Assembly: GCA_007133715.1 (NCBI GenBank)
Contig: SLMF01000704.1
Span: 1 to 6,675 of the forward strand
Source of the DNA: Planctomycetaceae bacterium
GTDB taxonomy: Bacteria; Planctomycetota; Planctomycetia; Pirellulales; Pirellulaceae
DNA: 6,675 bases
Direction: 5' to 3'
The notes below the pieces were generated by a model that was not told the DNA's origin, ran no database searches, and worked only from the letters and a program-made list of their open reading frames with translations. How positions within the stretch are numbered: the first letter of the stretch is position 1; each line of letters begins with the position of its first letter. This document shows positions 1 to 5,343 of the stretch, one piece after another. A program made the translations under genes and the position numbers.

Positions 1-277
1 CAGTACGACGTTCTTGTTGATGATCCTACGTCCGTCGGGCAGGAGTGCCCAACCTACGGGGAGACGCAGCTAGCAACTTCCGGCCTTGGTGGCCTATCAA
101 TTGTGATTTGCGGCACTAGGACAATTGCTACAAGGCATCGTCGATACCATCCTGCATCAAACACAGAGCACAAGCCAGCAATTAAGCGGGTCATTGTTTC
201 GATTGGACCGAACCACGATTTCTGGCTAGAATACCCGGTTTCCGTAAACTTTGAGTTCCCGGTCCGGATTTCCCGCC

Positions 278-502
278 ATGTCCAGCTCGAACCGCGGTCG
301 CGACTTACTACCCGAGGGCGGGCATCGCGGCTGGATTGTTCAGGGAGAGCGCGTGGTCGGCGGGTTGGACTTGCCACCCGATGTAGTGGTTTTTATCGAG
401 CGGTTCAACCGGGAGTATGCCGCCATGGGCATGCGGGTCGTCCCGGGTGGCGGAGCGAGCGGACCAGCGGAACCGGTGACGGAGGCAACGTTTTCGGGTT
501 AG
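278..502 (+). CDS. Small hypothetical protein (74 aa)
   Basis: I do not recognise a family. The frame encodes 74 residues from ATG 278 to TAG 500-502. An in-frame stop at 245-247 limits the start to TTG 251 or ATG 278, and ATG is preferred although no clear Shine-Dalgarno sequence precedes either. The middle of the protein looks genuine: a GWIVQGERVVGGLDLPPD stretch followed by an amphipathic helix-like VVVFIERFNREYAAMGMRVV, then a Gly/Pro/Glu-rich tail. The predicted product is soluble, with no signal peptide or membrane segment. A TAGAAT box at 227-232 with TTGGAC 18 bp upstream could be its promoter, but this is weak. The overlapping frame-1 ORF is arginine-rich here and looks like a shadow. 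This could be a lineage-specific small protein or a chance ORF. Confidence 0.5.
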   Translation: MSSSNRGRDLLPEGGHRGWIVQGERVVGGLDLPPDVVVFIERFNREYAAMGMRVVPGGGASGPAEPVTEATFSG

Positions 503-558
503 GGGGACCGCTCCCGCTTGGCTCACGGTGAATATGCTGAGTCTTGGCACGTCTTCTC

Positions 559-603
559 CACCGCCCCTGTACTCAGGGGTTGGGCTCGGGGGGGGCGGCG
601 GTG
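559..603. repeat. GC-rich palindromic repeat, copy A
   Basis: CCCCTG (564-569), loop TACT, CAGGGG (574-579) is a perfect 6-bp hairpin. It is enclosed by an outer 7-bp arm pair, CACCGCC (559-565) and GGCGGTG (597-603), which overlaps the inner arm and so may be an alternative fold. A run of eight G lies at 588-595. The core CTGTACTCAGGGGT (567-580) recurs on the minus strand in copy B and, slightly diverged, in copy C. Confidence 0.5.
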
Positions 604-685
604 AAATCGAGTTCCGAAGGCGCAGCATTGCCGATTTGCATCGGTCTTTCATGGCTGCCCGGTGATCAAAGCGTGAATCGGGCGC

Positions 686-714
686 CCCCCTGTAGTACCC
701 CCGAGTACAGGGGG
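686..714. repeat. GC-rich palindromic repeat, copy B
   Basis: CCCCCTGTA (686-694) and TACAGGGGG (706-714) form a perfect 9-bp stem with an 11-nt loop. Read on the minus strand, 710-697 gives CTGTACTCGGGGGT, which matches the core of copy A with one change (A to G). It therefore lies in the opposite orientation to copies A and C. Confidence 0.55.
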
Positions 715-754
715 ACAGAAGGTAGATGGCTCCGCGTGAACCCTGCATCTTCCT

Positions 755-773
755 CCCCACTGTATTCGGGGTG
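755..773. repeat. GC-rich palindromic repeat, copy C
   Basis: CCCC (755-758) and GGGG (768-771) flank ACTGTATTC. The core CTGTATTCGGGGT (760-772) matches copies A and B apart from a C-to-T change and one fewer G than copy B. This is the weakest hairpin of the three but is recognisably the same motif. Confidence 0.45.
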
Positions 774-902
774 ACGGACGATGCATACGGTTACTGAGCG
801 ATTTGCCGCAGATATCGCAAACGCTGTCCGGATTCACCTTCTCCGCCCCCAAATCGACGTGGGAAGCCATCAAGGCTTTCGAGAAAGGTCGGGGAACAGC
901 TG

Positions 903-1592
903 TTACTTCCGAGGAGGCTCTGGAGGCGGCGAGCCGGGCGGGTGCTCGAGCAACGCGTCACGCAGCACCGGGGCGACCTCCAAAAACTTGGGACCCGTCA
1001 CGCCCATCGTGACATAGATGCTCATAAACGCGTCCACGCTCAGATTCGAGCGATGGACGGCAGCGGCGGGGACGAACACCAAACTGCCGCCCAATGGCAC
1101 CGGGGCTGTGGGAACCAGCACGGCATGGTAATCAATCTGGTCGATGCGAAAACGTTGCGGGGTGGTCAACAGGGCCAGAAACGCCGCTCCGCTCTCCTGG
1201 CCAAAGATACAGAACACCACGCTCATTCCCCGTAAATCTTGCTTACCCCCCTTCTTGTCCATCAGGCGTACCAACTGCCGGACGGTCCGGTAGACGCCAC
1301 CAAACAGGGGCACGCGTTGGGCCAAGGCGTCCATGCGTTCCTCGAAGAGAGCCCGAGCACCGACCTGCACCAGCAGACCCAGCCCGAACACCCCGCTCAA
1401 CACCACCAGCCAGCCGATCACGTAGGCAAAGGCCGTACTGGCGGCAAATTGCAAGCCGACATTCTGCAGGACTTGGCCAATGACCGCATGGGGGCCGAAC
1501 AGATTAGCCAGACGAGCGGTGACCCAGATGACCACGGAGACCGTGATCACCAAAGGCAGGATCGCAAAGACTCCCGCCAGGAAGGTTTGCAT
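903..1592 (-). CDS. DUF502 family integral membrane protein
   Basis: This protein matches the DUF502 family, membrane proteins of unknown function. From ATG 1592 it has 229 residues, close to family length. The first membrane segment is about residues 4-26 and the second about 55-77. The family hallmark of Pro-Leu, Gly and Val-Tyr-x-Thr-Val-x-Gln follows (RVPLFGGVYRTVRQ, 93-106). Next is the VPTAPVPLGGSLVFVP block (160-175), which replaces the usual TPNPTSG-type motif, and then SVDAFMSIYVTMGV (185-198). The tail is proline-rich. The start is uncertain. The frame stays open back to a TGA at 1638-1640, TTG at 1595 abuts the ATG, and an upstream CTG at 1623-1625 has GAAAGG about 7 nt before it. 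A CTG start would add a plausible N-terminus, LKPIAAFLRSL. It is the last gene of the apparent three-gene operon, with no obvious terminator after it. Confidence 0.88.
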   Translation of the reverse strand: MQTFLAGVFAILPLVITVSVVIWVTARLANLFGPHAVIGQVLQNVGLQFAASTAFAYVIGWLVVLSGVFGLGLLVQVGARALFEERMDALAQRVPLFGGVYRTVRQLVRLMDKKGGKQDLRGMSVVFCIFGQESGAAFLALLTTPQRFRIDQIDYHAVLVPTAPVPLGGSLVFVPAAAVHRSNLSVDAFMSIYVTMGVTGPKFLEVAPVLRDALLEHPPGSPPPEPPRK

Positions 1593-1682
1593 CAACGACC
1601 GTAGAAATGCAGCGATGGGTTTCAGGATGCGTACCTTTCAGGAAGAAAGCGTTGTCGCGTTGCCGGAAGCGGAACGGGGTGC

Positions 1683-3191
1683 TCAACCGGCGCCCAGACC
1701 GCGGTCGAAAGCGTCTTGGTCGCGCTGGTACAACGCCAGCATCGACTCGAAGTTCTCCGCGGAGATCTCCCAACTCTCCTGGCCTTCGACGTGCGAGTTG
1801 CAGTGCTGGACGAACAAGCGGTAGAGGAACTTGAACAGATGACGCGGGGTGCGGAGCAACCGCAGGGCTTCCACGATGCGACGGTCACTGACCGCCGGAT
1901 CGATCAGCTGGCGCAGGGTGGGAAGCGTCTGTTCGTCCATGGCACAGGCGGCCAGCCGCGCCGACGCCACATCATACAGGGCCTCGCCTGTCCACTGGAA
2001 CGATTCCACCATGTTCTGTTTATCCAGGCGAGCCCGCTGATAGAACTCGCGATCCTCCCGATCGACGAAGCGGGTCAATTCGATCGGGGCCATGATTTTC
2101 AGCCCGAAACCCGGGTGTTTCAAAAACTTGTTGTCCAAAATCGGCCACAGCAGGGCCTTCATCAACTCGGCCGAACCGTTGATCAAATGCGGTTCGTCCA
2201 GCCGATCCATCAGCACGATGATCCCGCGAAAGCCCAAGGTCTGCAAACACGCTTGCAGCTTCATCAACATTTCGTAGCGATCATCGGTGCTGTCCTTGGT
2301 GGGCAGCGGCTGGGCAGCCAACTCGTGGGCCGTGAAATGGCTCAACACCGCCCGGAGCGTGGGCGTGTCCCGATTGCTCAACCGCATCTGCCGCCGAATG
2401 CACCGCGCCAACCAAACAGCGCCCACCGCCTGCCAGAGCCAAGGCTTCCAACTGATGGCGATCAACAGCAGTGCCAGCAGACTGACCCAACCCTGCGTCC
2501 AGCCGTGGCTGGCGACGACGCCCCACAGCACCAGCATCAACAGCGTGCCGCTGATGCCGGCGGCGAGCGGCCCGTAACTGGACCAATTGGAAAAACGCAA
2601 ACGCTTTCGCAACGCGTGCCAGCGATCGCGAAAGGTGGTCGAGGTGGACTGATCGTAACAGGCTGCCAGCAACAGCAGGTCGCGAGCCTGATCGCGATCC
2701 AACCGGTCTGCCGCGGCCGGATCGAGGTCGGCTTCGACGCCCCCGGACGGCTGCCGCACGCCCAGCAGGCGATCGACCAGACCCGTCACACCGAGCGAGA
2801 GAATCGCATCCATGTGATCCCACAGCTTCCATTCCCGCAGCACGCGGTCCGCCCGCCGCCGATGGCGGCGGCCCAACGTCGACCGAAACCGATCCAGAAA
2901 AGGATTCATGTCGTCATAATGGATCACAAACAATTGCTGGTTCGGATGCTGCCGGTTGTGATGCCGGATATGCCGGGCGATCTGCAACCGCAAGGCCGTC
3001 TTGCCCGACCCCTTCTCCCCAAACACGATCGATGTGGACGGCTCGTGCGGATCCCCGTAAATCTTGTCCCAGATCGGATGATAGGTGCTGGCAATGCAAT
3101 GCTCTTTGAATACCACGTCCGTCTGGGCATCTTCCTCCGCAAACGGGTTGCGTCGGATGCCATGGTGCTCCAGGAACTGTTGAATCTTCAT
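1683..3191 (-). CDS. Membrane-inserted P-loop ATPase (KAP/AAA-like)
   Basis: A 502-residue predicted NTPase. Walker A is GEKGSGKT (58-65). A Walker B-like strand, GIIVLMD (323-329), is followed by RLDE (330-333). The region between them carries hydrophobic segments at about 207-228 and 235-263, rich in Trp and Leu. Membrane helices inserted between Walker A and B are typical of KAP-type P-loop NTPases, but the similarity is architectural and I cannot assign the family firmly. The N-terminus (FLEHHGIRRNPF, 6-17) resembles the start of ExeA-like AAA proteins. The region at 100-125 is Arg-rich, and 430-465 looks like a helical C-terminal subdomain. ATG 3191 is chosen because it lies 11 bp after the stop of the zinc-ribbon gene; the frame upstream (to 3494) only overlaps that gene. 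It is probably cotranscribed and translationally coupled with it. Substrate and role are unknown. Confidence 0.85.
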   Translation of the reverse strand: MKIQQFLEHHGIRRNPFAEEDAQTDVVFKEHCIASTYHPIWDKIYGDPHEPSTSIVFGEKGSGKTALRLQIARHIRHHNRQHPNQQLFVIHYDDMNPFLDRFRSTLGRRHRRRADRVLREWKLWDHMDAILSLGVTGLVDRLLGVRQPSGGVEADLDPAAADRLDRDQARDLLLLAACYDQSTSTTFRDRWHALRKRLRFSNWSSYGPLAAGISGTLLMLVLWGVVASHGWTQGWVSLLALLLIAISWKPWLWQAVGAVWLARCIRRQMRLSNRDTPTLRAVLSHFTAHELAAQPLPTKDSTDDRYEMLMKLQACLQTLGFRGIIVLMDRLDEPHLINGSAELMKALLWPILDNKFLKHPGFGLKIMAPIELTRFVDREDREFYQRARLDKQNMVESFQWTGEALYDVASARLAACAMDEQTLPTLRQLIDPAVSDRRIVEALRLLRTPRHLFKFLYRLFVQHCNSHVEGQESWEISAENFESMLALYQRDQDAFDRGLGAG

Positions 3192-3202
3192 GTTGCTTTG
3201 AC

Positions 3203-4087
3203 TCAGGATCGGTTGATGACCAGCAGCAAAGTGACCAGGAGGGCAAGACTCATCAGACCGAGCACCACGACGCTGGTGACGGCCCAGGCGTAGGACTGGT
3301 TTCGGCGGTTGGCCGGGTATCTGCGGCTGCTGAGCGGGGATTGGGGCGTACTGGGCGCGTAGGCGATGGGCGCGGGAATCTGCGGAGTGCCCATGGCTGC
3401 CAGATGCGGGAACATTTCGGCTGCGTCCCGCCAATCCGGCCAGCCCTCCCGCCAGACCATGGAGTCGCCGCTGACACGCCCATCGTCGACCCACTTGCGC
3501 ATCACCTCACCTCGCGCCGGACCGTATTGCCCGCCCGAGGGCGGCCGAACATACCACACCGCCTCGGGGGCTTCCGCAATTGGGTCGGGAGGCGTGGGCG
3601 GAGTAAAGCCCATCATGGGTGCATTGGATGACGCGCGATCAGGTGGTTTTCGCGCCGGACGTGGACCCCCCGTCGGGACTTTGGGCACGCTGACCGCAGC
3701 TTTCGGCGGGAAACGATCCGACGGAGGACTCGCACCGACCGAACCGCCCGGCACCGGACTCGAACGCGATGGCGGCCGCGGTTTCAACAGCGGGCTTGCC
3801 GCATCACCGCCGTCAACGACGAATCCCTCGTCTCCCTCGGATTTCACACGATCTGCCGTCACACGCATCGGCGAGGAAGCACCGCCCCGGGCCGCCTCCG
3901 TCGCGGAACCGCCGCTCGGAACAACCACGTGGTCCTGCAGAGGCACGTGGTCCTGCAGAGGGATGTGGTCCTGCAGAGGGATGTCCAGCCCGCGGTTGCA
4001 ATGGGGACAAATGCCTCGCTTACCAGCCAGGAATGACTTGACGTTCAGTTTGTGCCCACAACTGGGGCAGGAAAAGCGGATACCCAT
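3203..4087 (-). CDS. Zinc-ribbon / GYF_2 domain tail-anchored membrane protein
   Basis: A 294-residue protein. It begins with a zinc ribbon whose ligands are Cys7, Cys10 (CPSC), Cys27 and Cys30 (CPHC). Three tandem hexapeptides follow: IPLQDH, IPLQDH and VPLQDH (36-53). Residues 55-175 are low-complexity and Pro/Ser/Gly-rich, probably disordered. A GYF_2 (DUF4339) domain spans about 178-229, recognisable from WYV near its start, GQYGP (186-190), the GRVSGDSMVWREG stretch (203-215) and WPDW (216-219). A single hydrophobic helix (267-291) ends three residues before the C-terminus, which suggests a tail anchor with the domains in the cytosol. GYF-type domains are generally associated with protein binding, so an adaptor role is inferred. 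ATG 4087 is chosen because the zinc ribbon starts at once and a promoter abuts it; the longer frame to 4141 reads through a palindromic repeat. It is the first gene of the operon. Confidence 0.88.
   Translation of the reverse strand: MGIRFSCPSCGHKLNVKSFLAGKRGICPHCNRGLDIPLQDHIPLQDHVPLQDHVVVPSGGSATEAARGGASSPMRVTADRVKSEGDEGFVVDGGDAASPLLKPRPPSRSSPVPGGSVGASPPSDRFPPKAAVSVPKVPTGGPRPARKPPDRASSNAPMMGFTPPTPPDPIAEAPEAVWYVRPPSGGQYGPARGEVMRKWVDDGRVSGDSMVWREGWPDWRDAAEMFPHLAAMGTPQIPAPIAYAPSTPQSPLSSRRYPANRRNQSYAWAVTSVVVLGLMSLALLVTLLLVINRS
3929..3982 (-). repeat. In-frame 18-bp tandem repeat (3 copies)
   Basis: Three head-to-tail 18-bp units lie at 3929-3946, 3947-3964 and 3965-3982 inside the zinc-ribbon gene. 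They encode VPLQDH, IPLQDH and IPLQDH. The last two units are identical at the nucleotide level and the first differs at two bases. This points to recent duplication rather than selection on the peptide alone. Confidence 0.95.
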
Positions 4088-4122
4088 GCTTCGATTATAC
4101 CGCGCGCGGCTTGGTTTGTCCC
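4087..4122 (-). promoter_or_regulatory. Sigma70-type promoter, likely leaderless start
   Basis: On the minus strand, TATAAT (4099-4094) is preceded at exactly 17 bp by GGGACA (4122-4117), which matches four of six TTGACA positions. The A of the zinc-ribbon gene's ATG (4087) lies seven bases after the last T of the -10 box, where transcription normally begins. No Shine-Dalgarno sequence fits in between. The mRNA may therefore start at the AUG, and the whole three-gene operon may be driven from here. Confidence 0.6.
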
Positions 4123-4184
4123 TTCGTAGAGCGGAATTCATTCCGCTCCTGCGAAACGGATTGAAATCCGTTCTACGACAAACC
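4113..4184. repeat. REPIN-like element (two inverted REP-like palindromes)
   Basis: There are two related hairpin units in inverted orientation. Unit 1 (4124-4148, +) is TCGTAGA leading into stem GAGCGGAAT / ATTCCGCTC with loop TC. Unit 2 (4178-4153, -) is TCGTAGA leading into stem AACGGATT / AATCCGTT on either side of a two-base loop. Aligned over 24 bases they differ at four, and these four make up two base pairs (G-C to A-T, and A-T to T-A), so pairing is kept. Outer arms GGTTTGTC (4113-4120) and GACAAACC (4177-4184) extend the symmetry. This is the form of REP/REPIN sequences mobilised by RAYT (Y1_Tnp) transposases; no such transposase is in the window. Confidence 0.75.
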
Positions 4185-4263
4185 TGCCCGCGCGCAGTAT
4201 TGAACCCAAAGGCTCAAAACCCGTTTTTTAGGGGGGTGCATCTGCTCCTGCCCCCGATCTCAT

Positions 4264-4281
4264 GGTAACCTACGCGTTACC
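4264..4281. promoter_or_regulatory. Operator-like dyad GGTAAC-N6-GTTACC
   Basis: A perfect 6-bp inverted repeat with a 6-nt spacer (CTACGC), ending 35 bp before the ClpP-like start codon. TTTT follows the right arm, but the stem is too short for a confident terminator. It could be a regulator binding site for the ClpP-like gene or a chance dyad. No clear -35/-10 pair was found near it. Confidence 0.3.
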
Positions 4282-4316
4282 TTTTGGCACAAAACACATC
4301 GAGAGAAGTACACGCG

Positions 4317-4868
4317 ATGGGTAAAACTGACGAGAAACACGAAGGACCGCTCGAAATCGCCGTGGTGGGCGATCTCTCCGAACACGAATCCGAACTCTGC
4401 GACAAACTGCTGGAGGTCGAACCGGGCGGCGAGTGCATCCTGTATTTCGACTCGCCAGGCGGCAGTTCGTACACCGCCATCTCCCTGCTGACGTTGATCG
4501 CCATACGCCATTTGAACGCGACCGGGATTGTGACGGGCGAATGCTCGTCCGCCGCTCTCTGGCCGCTGGCCGCGTGCCAACGCCGCTTGGTAACCCCGAA
4601 CAGCGTGCTCCTATTTCACCCGATGCGATGGCAAAGTGAGGAGCAGGTTCAGCGGTTGGAAGCGGCGGAGTGGTCGCGGCATTTTTCCGAATTGGAAGAG
4701 AACATGGACCAGCTCCTGGCCGACTTCTTGGGCCTGCCGCTGGAAAAACTGGTGTTGTGGATGAAACCGGGTCGGTATGTGAGCGGGCAGGAGTTCGCGG
4801 CTGCCGGGTTGGCCGAATTGATCGATCTGAAGGCCTTGGCGGCCCGCACTTTTTCGGGTCAGGCCTGA
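4317..4868 (+). CDS. ClpP-fold serine peptidase homologue, catalytic Asp absent
   Basis: A 183-residue protein with the ClpP/crotonase-like fold of family S14. Visible ClpP landmarks are VVGDLSEHES (16-25), the DSPGG oxyanion region (45-49, ClpP usually NSPGG), the GECSS nucleophile turn with Ser78 at the catalytic position (ClpP GQAAS), PNSVLLFHP (94-102) with His101 at the catalytic His, and the C-terminal RYVSGQEFAAAGLAELID (153-170). In ClpP the catalytic Asp sits just before the R/N-F/Y-x-S part of this last motif; here that residue is Gly152. It may therefore be a Ser-His enzyme, use another acid, or act as an inactive partner subunit. ATG 4317 is preferred over the upstream TTG 4284, with GAGAGAAG 8-15 nt before it as a weak ribosome site. 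No signal peptide is seen, so it is likely cytosolic. Its stop overlaps the convergent iron-sulfur carrier gene. Confidence 0.82.
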   Translation: MGKTDEKHEGPLEIAVVGDLSEHESELCDKLLEVEPGGECILYFDSPGGSSYTAISLLTLIAIRHLNATGIVTGECSSAALWPLAACQRRLVTPNSVLLFHPMRWQSEEQVQRLEAAEWSRHFSELEENMDQLLADFLGLPLEKLVLWMKPGRYVSGQEFAAAGLAELIDLKALAARTFSGQA

Positions 4869-5191
4869 AAAGAATTGCCGCAACCGCAGCTCTTGACCGC
4901 ATTGGGATTGTCGAACGTAAATCCCCGCCGGTCGATGTTCTCGAACCAATCGATGGTCGTGCCGTCCAAGTACAAGGCGCTCTTCTTATCCACCACCACC
5001 TGGACGCCGTGGCAGTCGTACTTGCTGTCTTTCTTGTCGTCGAATTCTTTGTCGAAGCCCAGGCGATAGTTGAAGCCACTGCAGCCCCCGCCGGCCACCC
5101 CGACCCGGAGGTACATGGGGGCGTCCAGTTTCTGCTCTTCTTTGACCCGTTGGACTTCTTGCGCCGCTCTTTCTGTCATCGCAATGGTCAT
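4859..5191 (-). CDS. A-type iron-sulfur cluster carrier (HesB/IscA/ErpA family)
   Basis: A 110-residue protein of typical length for A-type carriers, which bind Fe-S clusters (or iron) and deliver them to apoproteins in the cytosol. The three signature cysteines are present: Cys37 in VAGGGCSGF (32-40), and Cys102 and Cys104 in SCGCGNSF (101-108). One additional Cys is at 60. The FDNPNAVKSCGCGNSF ending is characteristic. I cannot decide between IscA, ErpA and SufA from sequence alone, so no symbol is given. Start ATG 5191 is supported by AGAGGA about 9 nt upstream; Met5 (5179) is an alternative. No isc or suf partners are adjacent, so it appears to be a stand-alone gene. The stop lies within a 10-bp palindrome shared with the convergent ClpP-like gene. 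Confidence 0.95.
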   Translation of the reverse strand: MTIAMTERAAQEVQRVKEEQKLDAPMYLRVGVAGGGCSGFNYRLGFDKEFDDKKDSKYDCHGVQVVVDKKSALYLDGTTIDWFENIDRRGFTFDNPNAVKSCGCGNSFQA

Positions 5192-5257
5192 GACCTGCTA
5201 TCCTCTACCGCGTCTTGATGCTGGGAATTCGATCCGGCTGCTGGCCGGTTTCCCGGG

Positions 5258-5266
5258 ATTATACCA
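5258..5266 (-). promoter_or_regulatory. Extended -10 promoter candidate for the Fe-S carrier gene
   Basis: On the minus strand a perfect TATAAT (5263-5258) is preceded directly by TGG, giving the TGnTATAAT extended -10 form. The -35 region at normal spacing is poor (CTTATT at 17 bp), which is tolerated by extended -10 promoters. Transcription would start near 5251 and give a leader of about 60 nt before ATG 5191. Confidence 0.45.
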
Positions 5267-5343
5267 GAAGGTGTGGAGAAAATAAGGTGCGTGCGGCCAA
5301 GGCGAGCGGAATCCTGGACCAGGCTGGCCGTCTGGCGGACCCT

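Larger units (their letters stand above)
503..902. other. Gene-poor intergenic stretch with GC-rich palindromes
   Basis: No convincing gene lies between the small hypothetical gene and the 3' end of the DUF502 gene. Short open frames on both strands have no initiation signal or family signature. The stretch holds three copies of a GC-rich palindromic motif (listed separately). It also holds a bulged hairpin at 797-825, in which AGCG plus TTTGC (802-806) pairs with GCAAA (817-821) plus CGCT. No U-tract follows any of these hairpins, so none is called an intrinsic terminator. Confidence 0.6.

Noticed and set aside
1..531. Open frame in frame 1 entering from the left edge and running to 531
   Set aside because: No family signature, and after about 278 it becomes arginine-rich in the manner of a shadow of the 278-502 gene. 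The first 270 bases could be the end of a real gene, but nothing supports it.
559..773. CRISPR array
   Set aside because: The repeats are short palindromes of unequal length, in mixed orientation and with irregular spacing, and no cas gene is present.
649..873. Minus-strand frame with a CDIC zinc-ribbon-like motif
   Set aside because: A single CxxC pair only, with no second pair, and the rest is translated from the palindromic repeats.
803..1012. Plus-strand frame with a protein-like stretch (KSTWEAIKAFEKGRG)
   Set aside because: It starts at a TTG without a ribosome site, and its second half is antisense to the 3' end of the DUF502 gene. It could be a gene remnant but cannot be supported.
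1716..3293. 525-residue plus-strand open frame
   Set aside because: It is the antisense shadow of the P-loop ATPase. Its Gln/His/Arg-rich composition is typical of antisense frames in GC-rich genes, while the opposite strand has clear motifs.
3192..3494. N-terminal extension of the ATPase to 3494
   Set aside because: The extra 101 residues overlap the zinc-ribbon gene in another frame and are low-complexity. ATG 3191 fits the operon spacing.
4229..4256. G-run/C-run hairpin (GGGGG-T-GCA with TGC-CCCCC) beside a T6 run as a terminator
   Set aside because: The T-run lies on the 5' side of the hairpin on the plus strand and becomes an A-run on the minus strand, so neither strand has a stem followed by a U-tract.
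4284..4300. TTGGCAC as a sigma54 promoter for the ClpP-like gene (also at 544-550)
   Set aside because: The -24 GG is present, but no GC occurs at the required -12 spacing in either place.
4142..4868. Any RNA gene (tRNA or rRNA) in the divergent region
   Set aside because: The hairpins at 4124-4178 superficially resemble a three-way junction, but there is no anticodon arm, T-loop motif or CCA-like acceptor. The repeat interpretation explains the symmetry better.
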